In this document: piece by piece, positions 49,836 through 61,800 of the stretch | Position numbering within the stretch: the stretch's first letter is position 1 | How the letters are laid out: each line of letters opens with the position of its first letter | NCBI RefSeq assembly: GCF_001949145.1 | Contig: NW_019091382.1 | Location: 1,184 to 65,183, forward strand | Reading direction: 5' to 3' | Source: Acanthaster planci | Taxonomy: Eukaryota; Echinodermata; Asteroidea; Valvatida; Acanthasteridae | DNA length: 64,000 bases | Notes under the pieces: generated by a model | The model's database searches: none | The model's input: only the letters and a program-made list of their open reading frames with translations | Told to the model about the DNA's origin: nothing | Translations under genes and position numbers: made by a program

Positions 49836-52800
49836 CTGTAGTGCAGACAGCAGAAAGGAAAAGGCAAAAGGACAGAAGAAACAGGATGAACATCCAAGCA
49901 CACACAGGTACACGGGGCTCATGCAGTTTGGATGCAAACAGTTTGACCAAAATATTCATGCAGGCTTGCTTGAACAAAACAGGTCATTCACTGGGTGAAT
50001 ATAAATGTGCAATTGGCCTCCTGTCTGGCAGAAGGGAATAATCAAACCATCTGTTGCATTGTGAGCTGCATGGGGGGAGGGGAACCAAACAAAACGACCA
50101 ACCTACCCCCTCCCCCTAAAAAAACTGGCAGACAACCTACAGATACAATTACATGTAGTTGAAATCCCATCTTGTCATACAGGGCAGAGTTTTTTTTGCA
50201 CTCAAGTAAACAGACAGCTCTTTCCTCTTTGAAGCTGAATTTTTGTTAACCAAGCCAGAGANNNNNNNNNNNNNNNNNNNNNNNNNNNNNNNNNNNNNNN
50301 NNNNNNNNNNNNNNNNNNNNNNNNNNNNNNNNNNNNNNNNNNNNNNNNNNNNNNNNNNNNNNNNNNNNNNNNNNNNNNNNNNNNNNNNNNNNNNNNNNNN
50401 NNNNNNNNNNNNNNNNNNNNNNNNNNNNNNNNNNNNNNNNNNNNNNNNNNNNNNNNNNNNNNNNNNNNNNNNNNNNNNNNNNNNNNNNNNNNNNNNNNNN
50501 NNNNNNNNNNNNNNNNNNNNNNNNNNNNNNNNNNNNNNNNNNNNNNNNNNNNNNNNNNNNNNNNNNNNNNNNNNNNNNNNNNNNNNNNNNNNNNNNNNNN
50601 NNNNNNNNNNNNNNNNNNNNNNNNNNNNNNNNNNNNNNNNNNNNNNNNNNNNNNNNNNNNNNNNNNNNNNNNNNNNNNNNNNNNNNNNNNNNNNNNNNNN
50701 NNNNNNNNNNNNNNNNNNNNNNNNNNNNNNNNNNNNNNNNNNNNNNNNNNNNNNNNNNNNNNNNNNNNNNNNNNNNNNNNAGAATTATAAAACAGTCTGG
50801 TGCCAGTCTGGGGAATAAGATCAAACATGGCCTCCACGTGAATAAGGTCTATAACATACTTCAACTTGATTCACCACAAACAGCACCTTACAAACTCATC
50901 GACATCAACACTGAAAAAGGACAAAAAAACCTCACTCAGAAACAACTGAACAATTTTTCCAGTACCGATCACAATAAGCATAAGGTGACCTGCACTTGTA
51001 CAACGTGCACCAAGGTTGAACAGTGGTGTATTCAATGGTTTATCAAATGCCGAGGTCACCTGGTATTTTGCTAATAGCACAGGAAAAGGTTTTTTTCAGA
51101 GATAGAAAAGTCACATGCTGCAGGAAGCATTTGCTCACACAATATATGGTCATGCAACTCAACCATACTACTTGAGCCTATTAACTAAGCCATATTCAAA
51201 ATACTTGGCTGCGGCTACACACACACAGCACTCTTGCAAGTGGCTGCAGCCACTACCATATATTCATGCGTAAGGTCAAGCCACAGCCGAGTAATCCAGA
51301 CCCAGCTATACATAGAAATTGGAACTGTTTCACAAAAATTTAAATTCTGACCAAATTTTAAACAACAGGTTGTATAGGAAAAGAATACGGACAATTTTGA
51401 AAGGTCCACACCGACCAACGGACACAGAACGAGCCAAACAAAAGGAAAGTTTTCAAGCAATGGGAGACTTTGAGACCTTTGGTGGCAGTGTACCAGTCCC
51501 ACATGACTGGCTGTTGTTTGTGTCATGCTTGAGCCGACGTGCACTAGCTTGGAATAGCACAAACAAAACAGTGGACGGGTCACATGGGACCAGTATGTTC
51601 ACCGCCGTCGAGTGTCTAAAGAGTCCCCCATCGAATCAAAATCACACATAGCAACAGAAATTCAACAAACGCAGCAGTGCCAGGAAGGAGAACTCACCAC
51701 AGCATACCAATACTTTTTTGAGACAGGACCTTTGGACCCAAACCAGAAGATGCCAAAAATCATCCCATAGGATATCAAGAACCCAGTGCATTTCAAATGA
51801 AAGGCTGCACCAAATGCAGCCTTTCAAGTACATGTCAAAATTTAAGATGGCTCTCTGGGGTCAAAGGTCACTGAAAAAGACAAGACTTGCCAACAGTCAA
51901 CAGAGCATTTGGAAACCTACAAATGCGAGAGTCTGCCTGGTGGGGGAAATCGGGGACGTTTTCAGGCTCTGATAAGTCGAACGTGTTTGGGAGGCAAGGA
52001 CATTTTGGGGGTAAGAGTAGAGCAGAAGGAAAGAAAAAGAGGAAATTGAAAGTCTGATTAAATTTTCAAATGCATATGCTAAAGATCACAAGCCTATCCA
52101 TTTCAATCAAACACACCTGATAAACACTAAACATGTACATGGATTTGCAATGTAAAGATTTTCTATGAGATTCGACTCATCAATTCACTTGATGACTTTC
52201 AAAGAACCATGACTGAACCAGTTTTCAGCTGTTCCTAAAGAAATTCTTGAAAAATAACTCTTTCAAAACAATTCATAAAAAAAAATTGCAAAACTGAGCT
52301 TGAAAACTCCAAGTCATTCAGGAGCAATACATCTTACAAGTGTTTGTAGAAATCATGTATATATATATGTGTACATGTATATCTCTTAGTTCCACTCAAA
52401 AATAAAATGTACCAGGTATGAACTAAGGACAGACCCAGAAAAAAATCAAGATTGTTCTTTCAGATATAAAGTCTTTCTGCTCAAAGAAAAAATGTCGTGC
52501 TTGTGTGAGGAAGGAGACTCACCTATCGGCTATGACCTCTCTTTTGGTGGAGACCACAGTGGTGGTCTTCTCCAGCTCTTCCAAGGGGACACTGCTCTGT
52601 TTTCCCTCATCAGATTTAAAGGGTTTGGGGCCAACCCTGTAGACTACTGTCTGTTTGGTGTAGCTTGAGCCCTGAGGAGAGAGGAGACCAGACAAATCAT
52701 GAATATGCAGTTAAGGGAGGGCACTGAATATTTATTAAGAACAGATGTGTTTTCAGGGGTATTATCGAGGGCACCAGGGGAGTAGGCAGTACAGTGGAGT

Positions 52801-55800
52801 GAGACGCTGTCAATTCAGGGCAAAGAAATGTGCACTTCAAAAAATAAATATGAATATGTATGAGTAAATCAGTAGTATGTTTTCAGCTTAAATTTACGGA
52901 TTATGAATATTTGTGCCTTGATATGAATATGAATATGGAGATCGGTAATTGGCTTAATGGTTGAACAAACAGTTATTGAAGGACTTTTTTAAGATTTGAA
53001 TAAAAGCTAGTAGAAAGGATACCTTGTCTAAATATTTAATTAATGAAAGCAATGGTTTGATGACTCCAAACATCTGAAGGGATTTTCTGTGTGTGTTACT
53101 TTCTAGTATAGTTATTGTTTATAATGAGCATGCTCATGGTTATGAATATTCCCAGCCAACGTAAGCTGGATGGTGAATATTCATTGAGCAAGAATAAATA
53201 ATTCCCACAAGTATTTAAAATGTTGTTTATAAATAAAAGAGTACCGAAGTGACTGGGTCATGCGCACAATTATGTGTAAAAGGACGTGAGCACCAGAACC
53301 AGCACGTGAACCAACACACGCACGTGCTCCTTCGGCATTTCACCCCCGGTCCAATATGATGTCACACTTCGGTATTCCATGCAACTGTGACATACACTCA
53401 TGCAGTGCCGAGTGCAAAACTAAGACAAGCTGTAAACATCATGCAACCAACTCCCTCTCCGCACGCAAGGGATCAAAGCAGCTGCAAGCTAGTTACTGAA
53501 AGAAGTTCATGTGCAAGGCAGGAAAGTTGGACAATGAACAAACAAACAGCAGCTTCTGGGCCAAGTCCCACAAGGCCTAATATCTTGTGGCTTTGGCTCT
53601 TTACAGTGGTGCAAGTACGGTAAAAAACAATCAAAGCTGTAGCCACAAGATGCAAAAATTTGGAATGCGTGTTTGGTCTTCAAGAACAGTCTAATACAAA
53701 TCTAACTCAAAGCATTTTCGGAGTATTTGTCATCCAAGCTAACAAAATGGAGCACAAGTCACCACAGCCATGTTTAAGGTACACAGACTGCGGTCAAGTC
53801 TGACATGACAGAAATCGACATGAAGTATCAATGTTTTTGCTCCTAGAATGTCTGTAAGCATCATGATGTCACAAACTGAGTGAAACATCAAAAGGGAAAT
53901 GCCATTCTGGTGTTACTCCTTGCCAAGTGTTTCCAGGAATGTGAGGGCCTGTAAGAACAATCCCTACCGGTACAAGGACAAGATTTGAACCAACAACCAT
54001 CAGCTCACCACTGCACAAACTCTAGGAAAGCACTCAGCATTCACTGTGATGCCCAAAACATCCAATCTTTTTTTCATTCACAACAAATTGAAACAAATAA
54101 GGATCTAGCGATAGATGTACAGGGGTGAGATTGACCAATGACAAAAACAGCTGAAAATAGCTGAAGAAAGGCATCAAGAAGCTGAACTGTGGAAATCTCC
54201 TATACTTTTGTACACAGCCAGTGAGGAAAACAAGCTGAAATCCAAAACAAAAAAGCTGAAATCAGCTAAAAAGCTGAGAAATTTCAACCCTGGATGTAAG
54301 AGAAAACTACAAGTACAGAAACTTCTGTGATGTGAACAATGTTTTACATAATAGTCATATTTGCTCTATAGCCGTTAAGCGTAAAACGTCAAAGATTTTT
54401 CAAAGCATGAAAGTAGCAGTGTTATTTATCCCACAGTTTTATTCTGGTAGGCTAATTTGCATGAGTTATTAATTTAGATTTATATACCTAAGTATGCCTC
54501 AGTGTGCTAATTTGAAAGGGAAAAAGATCAGGGATGTGGTTTTCAACAAGAAAATCACAGAGGACAAAGGGTTTGAATTTAATCCCAGGGTAAAAGAGAA
54601 GTTGACATAAAAAGTGGTGATTTTGACTGAAAGACCAGAATTTATTTTTATCACTCAATGGATCACAGTTTGGTAAAAAAAGAGAAGTTGACATAAAAAG
54701 TGGTGATTTTGACTGAAAGACCAGAATTTATTTTTATTACTCAATGGATCACAGTTTGGTAAAAAAAGAGAAAGGAACAGGATGCAATTATTTCAAAGGA
54801 AAAACAAATGGCTGCCAAACAAAATTTTAAAGCTGAGATAGCAGAAAGCAGAACATTGGTGATTCTAAAAAAACACACTCTGTTTAGGATCAACAAAAGC
54901 AAGATATGAAGATCAGGATTGGCTGGGATGAACTGAAATAATGAAAGCCTTTGCACTTGGTTTAAAGCATTCTATAAATGAATATTACTCATGGCCTGCA
55001 GGATATGGCAACAACAGCTGGGTGCCTATAGTTCAAGCTTTGAACGTCTCATATGTGCAATAAGGGAACCATACTCTTGCATGTTGAACTGTATAAAGGC
55101 TGGTTCATATTTGGAACAAAAGCAAACACAAACACGGCTTTGGTGTCACATCACGTTTTGCATTGAAACTTGCCAGATTCTTAATGTATTCGTCTTTTGT
55201 ATCAATATTTACCAACACATCACGTATCGCATTTGTATTCACATTTGTGACAAGTAAGAATCGGGCCTTTAAGCTGCACTTCCGCAACTAAAGAGAACTG
55301 CAAAATAAAGGAGAGGGCGCTCTAACCACCAAATGTAGCCAAAAGGGACTGTCTACTTACATTGGGATCTACATCAGAATTTTAAGGGTCACTCCAGGTT
55401 ATTTCAAGGATAAAATAAATAGGGTTCCTACATCATTTTGAGGAATGCTTTTTTTGACTGATCCTTGGATAGAAAGGGCAACAGTCTTGACATATTGGTG
55501 AATGAGACATCCAAAAACAACATATGAAACCGATCGGTCACTCTTTCTGACAAGTTTTTGATCTGACTATTTTAAAGAATGTCTCACTGGAGGTGAAAAC
55601 AAAAACATGAGGGAAAATGTCCTGAAAGTTTTCTACCAAAGCTTTTAAAAAAAATTTTCAAATTTCTCTCAGAAGCTTTAAATCCATTCCTCGTTTTCCA
55701 TGTTTGGCCATTTGAATAAAATGGCTTTTCCATTACTTCCGTATCAGGTGGAAGCCATGAAAGCAGATGCAGAAACCCTAGTGATCAGCCCGAGTTACTT

Positions 55801-58800
55801 GGCAAGAACCTTTGAAGGGAAAAGAAAATTCAAGCAAGCGTTAACACAGATAATGAGTGGACAATGAGGAGGAAAAAAGCTGCTTTCGATGTTTGACAAG
55901 AAATGGCTCAGCACAGGAGCTTTTACATTATCAAACTCGGGCTGAGTGAAATCTAGTGCTACTACATTCATGGCAAAGCAGGAAAGTGCAAGTTTAAGGC
56001 ATCAGTACTCAATTCTTCTGTCATGTTCGTTGTGCGATTTTCACAGATCACACATCGGTCATAGGTAGTACCTCTTTTGGTAACAGGTCATGAAAATGTT
56101 GAGAAGACGAAGGCTAACAGGCAATAAATATAAACATATAACATTTGTTGCCACTGTAGAGACTGGACTCTTAGAAATGACAGCGATATTTCTGGAGGAA
56201 GCACAAATCATTTTAAGCAATGTTTTCTTTTTAAAACTACAGAAATTTGTGTTTGAGAAAACACACTCGTCAAAGTGCCACATCAGATTTCAAAGAAAGC
56301 ATCATCACTGTAGTACTTTCCCAAACAAGAGACTGTTTGTATTTTACTTGAAATCTTAAGATTTTTTTAATAATCTTTCAGTTTGCCTTTCTTTGATTCA
56401 GAAATCCCTCAATGTGCACATTCAGTAGTTAATTGTATCTGATTGTTCATGCACTCTCTTCAACACTGCAATCACACACGACGAAACTGCTTACACGGGA
56501 CAAAGGAAAAGTGTTAAGGATTGATATAAAAGATTTCAAAGACTTTCTGAAGCCAGTGGTGACAATATGGGCCGAGGAATTAAGCACATGGGATTAGTCA
56601 GATTTAAATGCTGAAGATCTTTTTAAAGCCAGCTTTAGGGTGGCTGGAGTGAGCACGTGTTGAAATGAGCGAGAGGCTGTTGGCATAAGGAGGAGAAGCC
56701 TGAGGTGCTGGAAGGGGAGAAGGGTGAGAGTTGTAGGAGAGGAGGGGCGTCACCTCATCTTGGTCCTCCGTCTTGGAGGACTCCCCTTGACTGTATGAGA
56801 CGTCGACTTGTAAAGTTGTTGAAGGTGGGATCTTGTCTAGCAAGTCGGTTGAAGTGGCTTCTCTAGGAGGCTGCTCCTGTTGAGTGGCTTCTGGTTGAGA
56901 TGGGCTGCTCCTGGTGCTTTGCTGCTCCAGCAACTTCTGCTCCTCTTGGAGCTTCCGCAGCTTGGCATACTGCTCCTTCAACTGCTGGATTTTCAGGGCT
57001 CCCTTCTTGTCCACAATGGTCACTTGTGGCCGGGCCCCAGGATCGGAGTTCTGTCTCTGCAAAGAGGGCTTCCTGTCTGGATTGAGCTCGGCATCCGTGC
57101 CTGACTGGGATTTACTCAAGACACCCTGTTTGACGGGTGCAGCTTTTGGTTCATTTGTTATGACAGATCTGCCAACTGGGCTTTTCTGTTGGACTGGAAG
57201 CAAGGTCTGTTGTGAGGGCTGTGGTTTTTGTGGGGAGCTATTCAGGGGAGGATCCGTAACAGGTGCTACCCACCCATTCCGTTTCTGGTGTTGAGGTAGA
57301 GTCACAGTGTGTCGCCGCACTTTGCTCTTTTTCAGTGGGACTTCGTCTAAGCTGGTTTCCCGCCAGCCCGGAATGGCAAGGGGACGGAAAGCAGATTGGG
57401 GTGGTGCATCCGTTGGCTCTTTGGGGTCATCTATGCAACCTCTTGGGGGCTTGGGAGGGGGTGCAACATCCATTGCTGAAGGGACGCTGGACCGCCTCTG
57501 GGGCAATGGATTGCTTGGGGGACTAGTTTGCTGAGTGTGTGTGTTTGAAACTGCTGTTTCACTGACCTTTGTGGTAGGTGGTTGGACCCTGGAATGCTGA
57601 GAGTGTTTGAGAACGGGGATGCAAGACTGTTTGTATTGTGGAGATGTTGGAGAGTTGGTCTTGGTTGGGCTCGCTTGAGAGCTGGAACTCAGGAGACGGA
57701 CAGGTGCTTGGCGCTGCGGGGTTGTGGCCAAGCCAGGGGAAGTGGCAGACCCACTTTTAGCTATCATCACTGCCCCCTGAGACAGCATGATGCCCCCCTC
57801 GGGGGTGACTACCCCACGTGGGGAGGTCGCGCCCCTAGGGGAGGTCTGTCCTGACCGGGGAGTGGCTTGACCCCTTGGAGACCTCATTGGTGCACTCTGG
57901 GTTGTCATGACAGTACCGGGAACGGGACCAGAGACACACTGGTGAGATTTGTCTGCTGCAGGCTTGCCGACTCGCTGAGCGGCCAGGACCACCTTTCTAG
58001 GATTAGTCATGCTACTTTGGGCATTCTCTGAGGTGGCAAGGAAGGGCTCACTCTTACAACCTGAGGGGGACAGGGCACACGTTGGCTGCAGGTCCCTAAC
58101 AGGACTGGACAGGCACTCGGAATTCACACTACTCGTGCTATTCATGCAACTAAGGTCTGGGGCAGAACGTGCAGAACTAGGATCATCCACCTGTTGCGGG
58201 AGCTTGGACTTGGGCATCATCATGGCGGGCTTAGGCGGGACGACTGGCACGGCCTCGCTGTCTTCCGAACTAGTCACCACCAACTTGGGCTTGGGTGTCG
58301 GGTTGGGTCCAGGCTCTGGAACTCCAGGAGAGCTGGGGGATGTCGCGGGCGAGCGTGAGGCCACTGCCTGCTGGGACAGGTAGGTCCTCTTGGGAGGAGG
58401 GGGTGGGGGCTGCTTCTTCTTTCCCCCCTTGCTCCCTTCCTGCTTGGCCATCTTCTCCGGGGTCAGGATCGGGGTCAAGCTGTCATGTTCCTCGCTCTGG
58501 TACAGCTTCCGCAGAGCCGCCCGGCGCTGCTGGTCAACCCGCTCCAGGTTCGGCGTCTTCCGCAGTGTCTGCCGCCCTCGGCCAATGTCCATCTGGAAGC
58601 GGTGCAGCTCCTGGGCGGTGTGGAAGCGCCGCTTGCGCTCGCGGGACTCGTTGGCCGCCTGTTAACGGAAAGGTTAGTGAGAAGATTGAGCACCATGGCA
58701 GTTTGGAGAGAGGAACCTGAAGATTAACCACTTGCTGCCGGGGGACCCATTTTCGAGGACGTAGGCTTTATACACGGAGCCGGGGAACCCAAAATGGGAC

Positions 58801-61800
58801 AAAGGGAACTGGGCCTTGTAACAAAAGACCGTACTTGGAACAGAAGACCAGGCTGCTGGGCATTTACAACTTTTTTTCACTCTCAACAGAGGAGATAATC
58901 AAGCCTTGTTTTGAAACAGTATACCACAGTTTGGGGCATTTAGAGCAAGTGGATTACCACCGGGGACAAAAGCGCTTCACCACCGCAGCGATAAGCCACA
59001 CAGCACGCTAATCTGGCCCCTATTGAAAAGAGGTCAGCAGCGCACTGTGCCAGGTTCGTGAACAAAAGAAAGTTATATAACACCGCACAATCTGGGCTCT
59101 TTTTCAAAGGCTGCAGGCCTGGCAGGAAATAGTCGTGCGTCAATAGATTTTGTCTGTCAGACTAGAGTGGCCACCAGACAGTAATTTGTGTGGGTGTAAA
59201 TGTCCATTAATTGAAATGATGAATTCTTGAAGAATTTTGAGAACTGAAAATCTTGGAAAAGTCCCGATTATGTGCACTGCATTTTTCAAACCACCCGGCA
59301 GCAAGTGGTTAACACAGGTTTGCTTTGAAATCTGGATAAGTGAGTGCACAATAAGCCAACAGCAACACAACTTACCAAGCAATTACCCGCAAGAATTCCA
59401 ACCACAGAAACAGATCATCCCAAAGAATGTCCAAATAAAAACATGCATTTCACCATAGAAACATGTTATTCATAACGCACAAAAGTATGTTTGATACCTT
59501 AAATAAAACACATACAGCATTTCAAAACACTTTCCATTGGCCACAAAATCTATGAATAAATCCAAATTCTTGATCTGAATCAAAACTTCTCTTAAAACAT
59601 TCCTTGAAATGGAGAGCTCTCTTTATACATCTAGTTTTTCAACTTTTAATGCTGAGCTGGACAATGCACTCCTGAAAATGATCCCAGGAGGTGTCTCAAA
59701 AGCCTCATGTTCCTATTCCCACAGGAGTGCTCTTTTAAGGCACACGGTCACATTTCTTTAGAAATTTGCAAGATTCCTAATGGGAACTTGCTGTTCCAGA
59801 GTAAAGACTGCAAAGGAATTGACCATTTTGATATTATAGGAAAGTACAGGAAAGTTCTCGATTGGTATAAGCAGTGTTCTGATAGATACACTCAACAGCA
59901 TTTGAACTTTTGAGGTGCTACATTTACCTTAACCACCTTGGGCAAATCATTTACTCTGGTGGACCGGATAAACAAAATTAGTCGTGGAAAATAATATTCT
60001 TCTAGGGAAAATAAAAGTGGAAATATGCCTGTGCACTACTACCTGTAGGTTCTTGACCCTCTGTTCATGGTTAGGAGAGATGCTCTGGATGGTCTCCATC
60101 AAGGCCTCCCGGTTAACTGGCTGCGAGGTCTGCTCAAAGACCGGCACCACAGGAGTGCGGTGCTCCTGGACTGAGGCAAGCCTGGCAGGGCAAGTGGATG
60201 GAACAATATGAGGTCGGGATAAGTGAACTTTGACCTTATTAAGTGCTCATGTGGGTGAAAGAAGAATGCAAAATGACACAAAGGGTAACTCCAGGTTTGA
60301 CGCTGAGGTAAATGTAACCCACCAGATCCTCTTAGACTTGAAAATACCTTGCATTGAACCGTGAGTTAGCACCTGTTTTATCTTGCATTCTCCCTTTGTC
60401 TTTACATCGTGGATCTTCAGGTTTCAGGAACGTGGGAAAAAAAAGTGCAATCTTGCTAATGGATCATACACGATCCTTGTGCAAAGTGGCAGTGTGCTTT
60501 CAAGTGCACTTTTCATTGGTTGGGCAAATGTTTTCGTGTAGGATCATTGGGGTGCTTTCTCAAAGTTCAACTTAGTCAGTGGCATTGGCTGTTTAGCTAC
60601 AGAACTCTTTGTCTAGCCCTCAAAAATGTAAACAGATTCCGAGTCCCACCTTTGGCTTGATATCGTATGGCTTGATATTGCTGTAGTGCAATAAACGACT
60701 GATACTGAGCCAGAACCTCCAAAGTCAGGGACGTGAAATCAAGAAACCAAGTCCTTATTCCAAATGTGGCCCTGGTCCACCCAGACTGCTTCCCCAGAGA
60801 AGCATGTGATTCCCATCTAAACGTGCAATACTCCAAATTGAATCCTGTAATTGCTCTAAGTTTTGGACAACTTGACAATAAATTGTTCTATACAGAGACT
60901 CTTTCAGTTCCTTAAGGTGTACAGCTGTATTAACCAAGAACTCTCCAGGTGCACAGAGATGCAAGTGGAAACAAGTTCTCAATCTACGCCATAAGGTTTC
61001 CGCACTAGGCTCGAATTCATCATCTGCACCACACAAAGGATCACCCTACCTCTTCAGTGTGCACAGCGTATTAGTGACCTTCTTGCAGCGTTTCATGTAG
61101 TCGTCCAGTTTGCCCGGCTCGTCTTTGATGAAACTTGAGTAATGAGACAATTTGTTTGCATAGTTGTTATCTCGGCAATATGGGAAAAAACACACAAGAT
61201 GGAGAGACAGGGATTGGAAATATACCGGAAGAAAAGGGCGAGGGGCTACGATGTGCACCAATCTGGGCCAATTTCATAGAGCTGCTTAAGCACAAAATCT
61301 GCTTAAGCAGGAAAAAACTTTGCTTAATTAGCAAAGGTTACCAGCTCAAACTCTATCCGATTGTCATGCTAACCAAAAAACAGCTAAATACAATCCCAAA
61401 ACAATATACATCACACGGAGTTTTGGCTGGTTACCTGATTTATCAAGTAAGGTTTTTTCGCACTTAAGCAAATTTTGTGCTTAAGCAGCTCTATGAAATT
61501 GGACCCTGAAGGCTTTTTCCTTAGCACCAATCACTAAGGCAGACTGATGACAGACTGTTGTTATTGAAGAGGTCCTTAGGCCGTGTCCAAAACGGGCTTC
61601 CAAAGCTACGGCTAGGTCCCTTGCCTACATGTCTCGACGCATTTACAATGGAGTGAAGACCTAGACCTAGCTCTAGACAAGTGATCCAGATGCATCCGTA
61701 GAAGGTCGACAGGAGGTCAAATGTATCATTGAGCATTATCTTGTGAGCAGGAATGTGGAGACAGGCCCAAAAATGAGAAATAAAAATCTAACTGTTGTGT

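Larger units (their letters stand above)
52672..56603 (-). other. Intron of the SRCIN1-like gene (spliced form)
   Basis: About 4 kb, AT-rich, with a SINE-like sequence (53920-54040), AGCTGA-rich words (54148-54275) and an 86-bp tandem duplication (54592-54763). I found no further exon with fitting phase. The last part before 56603 would be 3' UTR of the long-exon form. Confidence 0.6.

Noticed and set aside
57263-58720. Several long plus-strand frames across the large minus-strand exon
   Set aside because: Shadows of the GC-rich coding exon; the minus frame has consistent phases, domains and splice sites.
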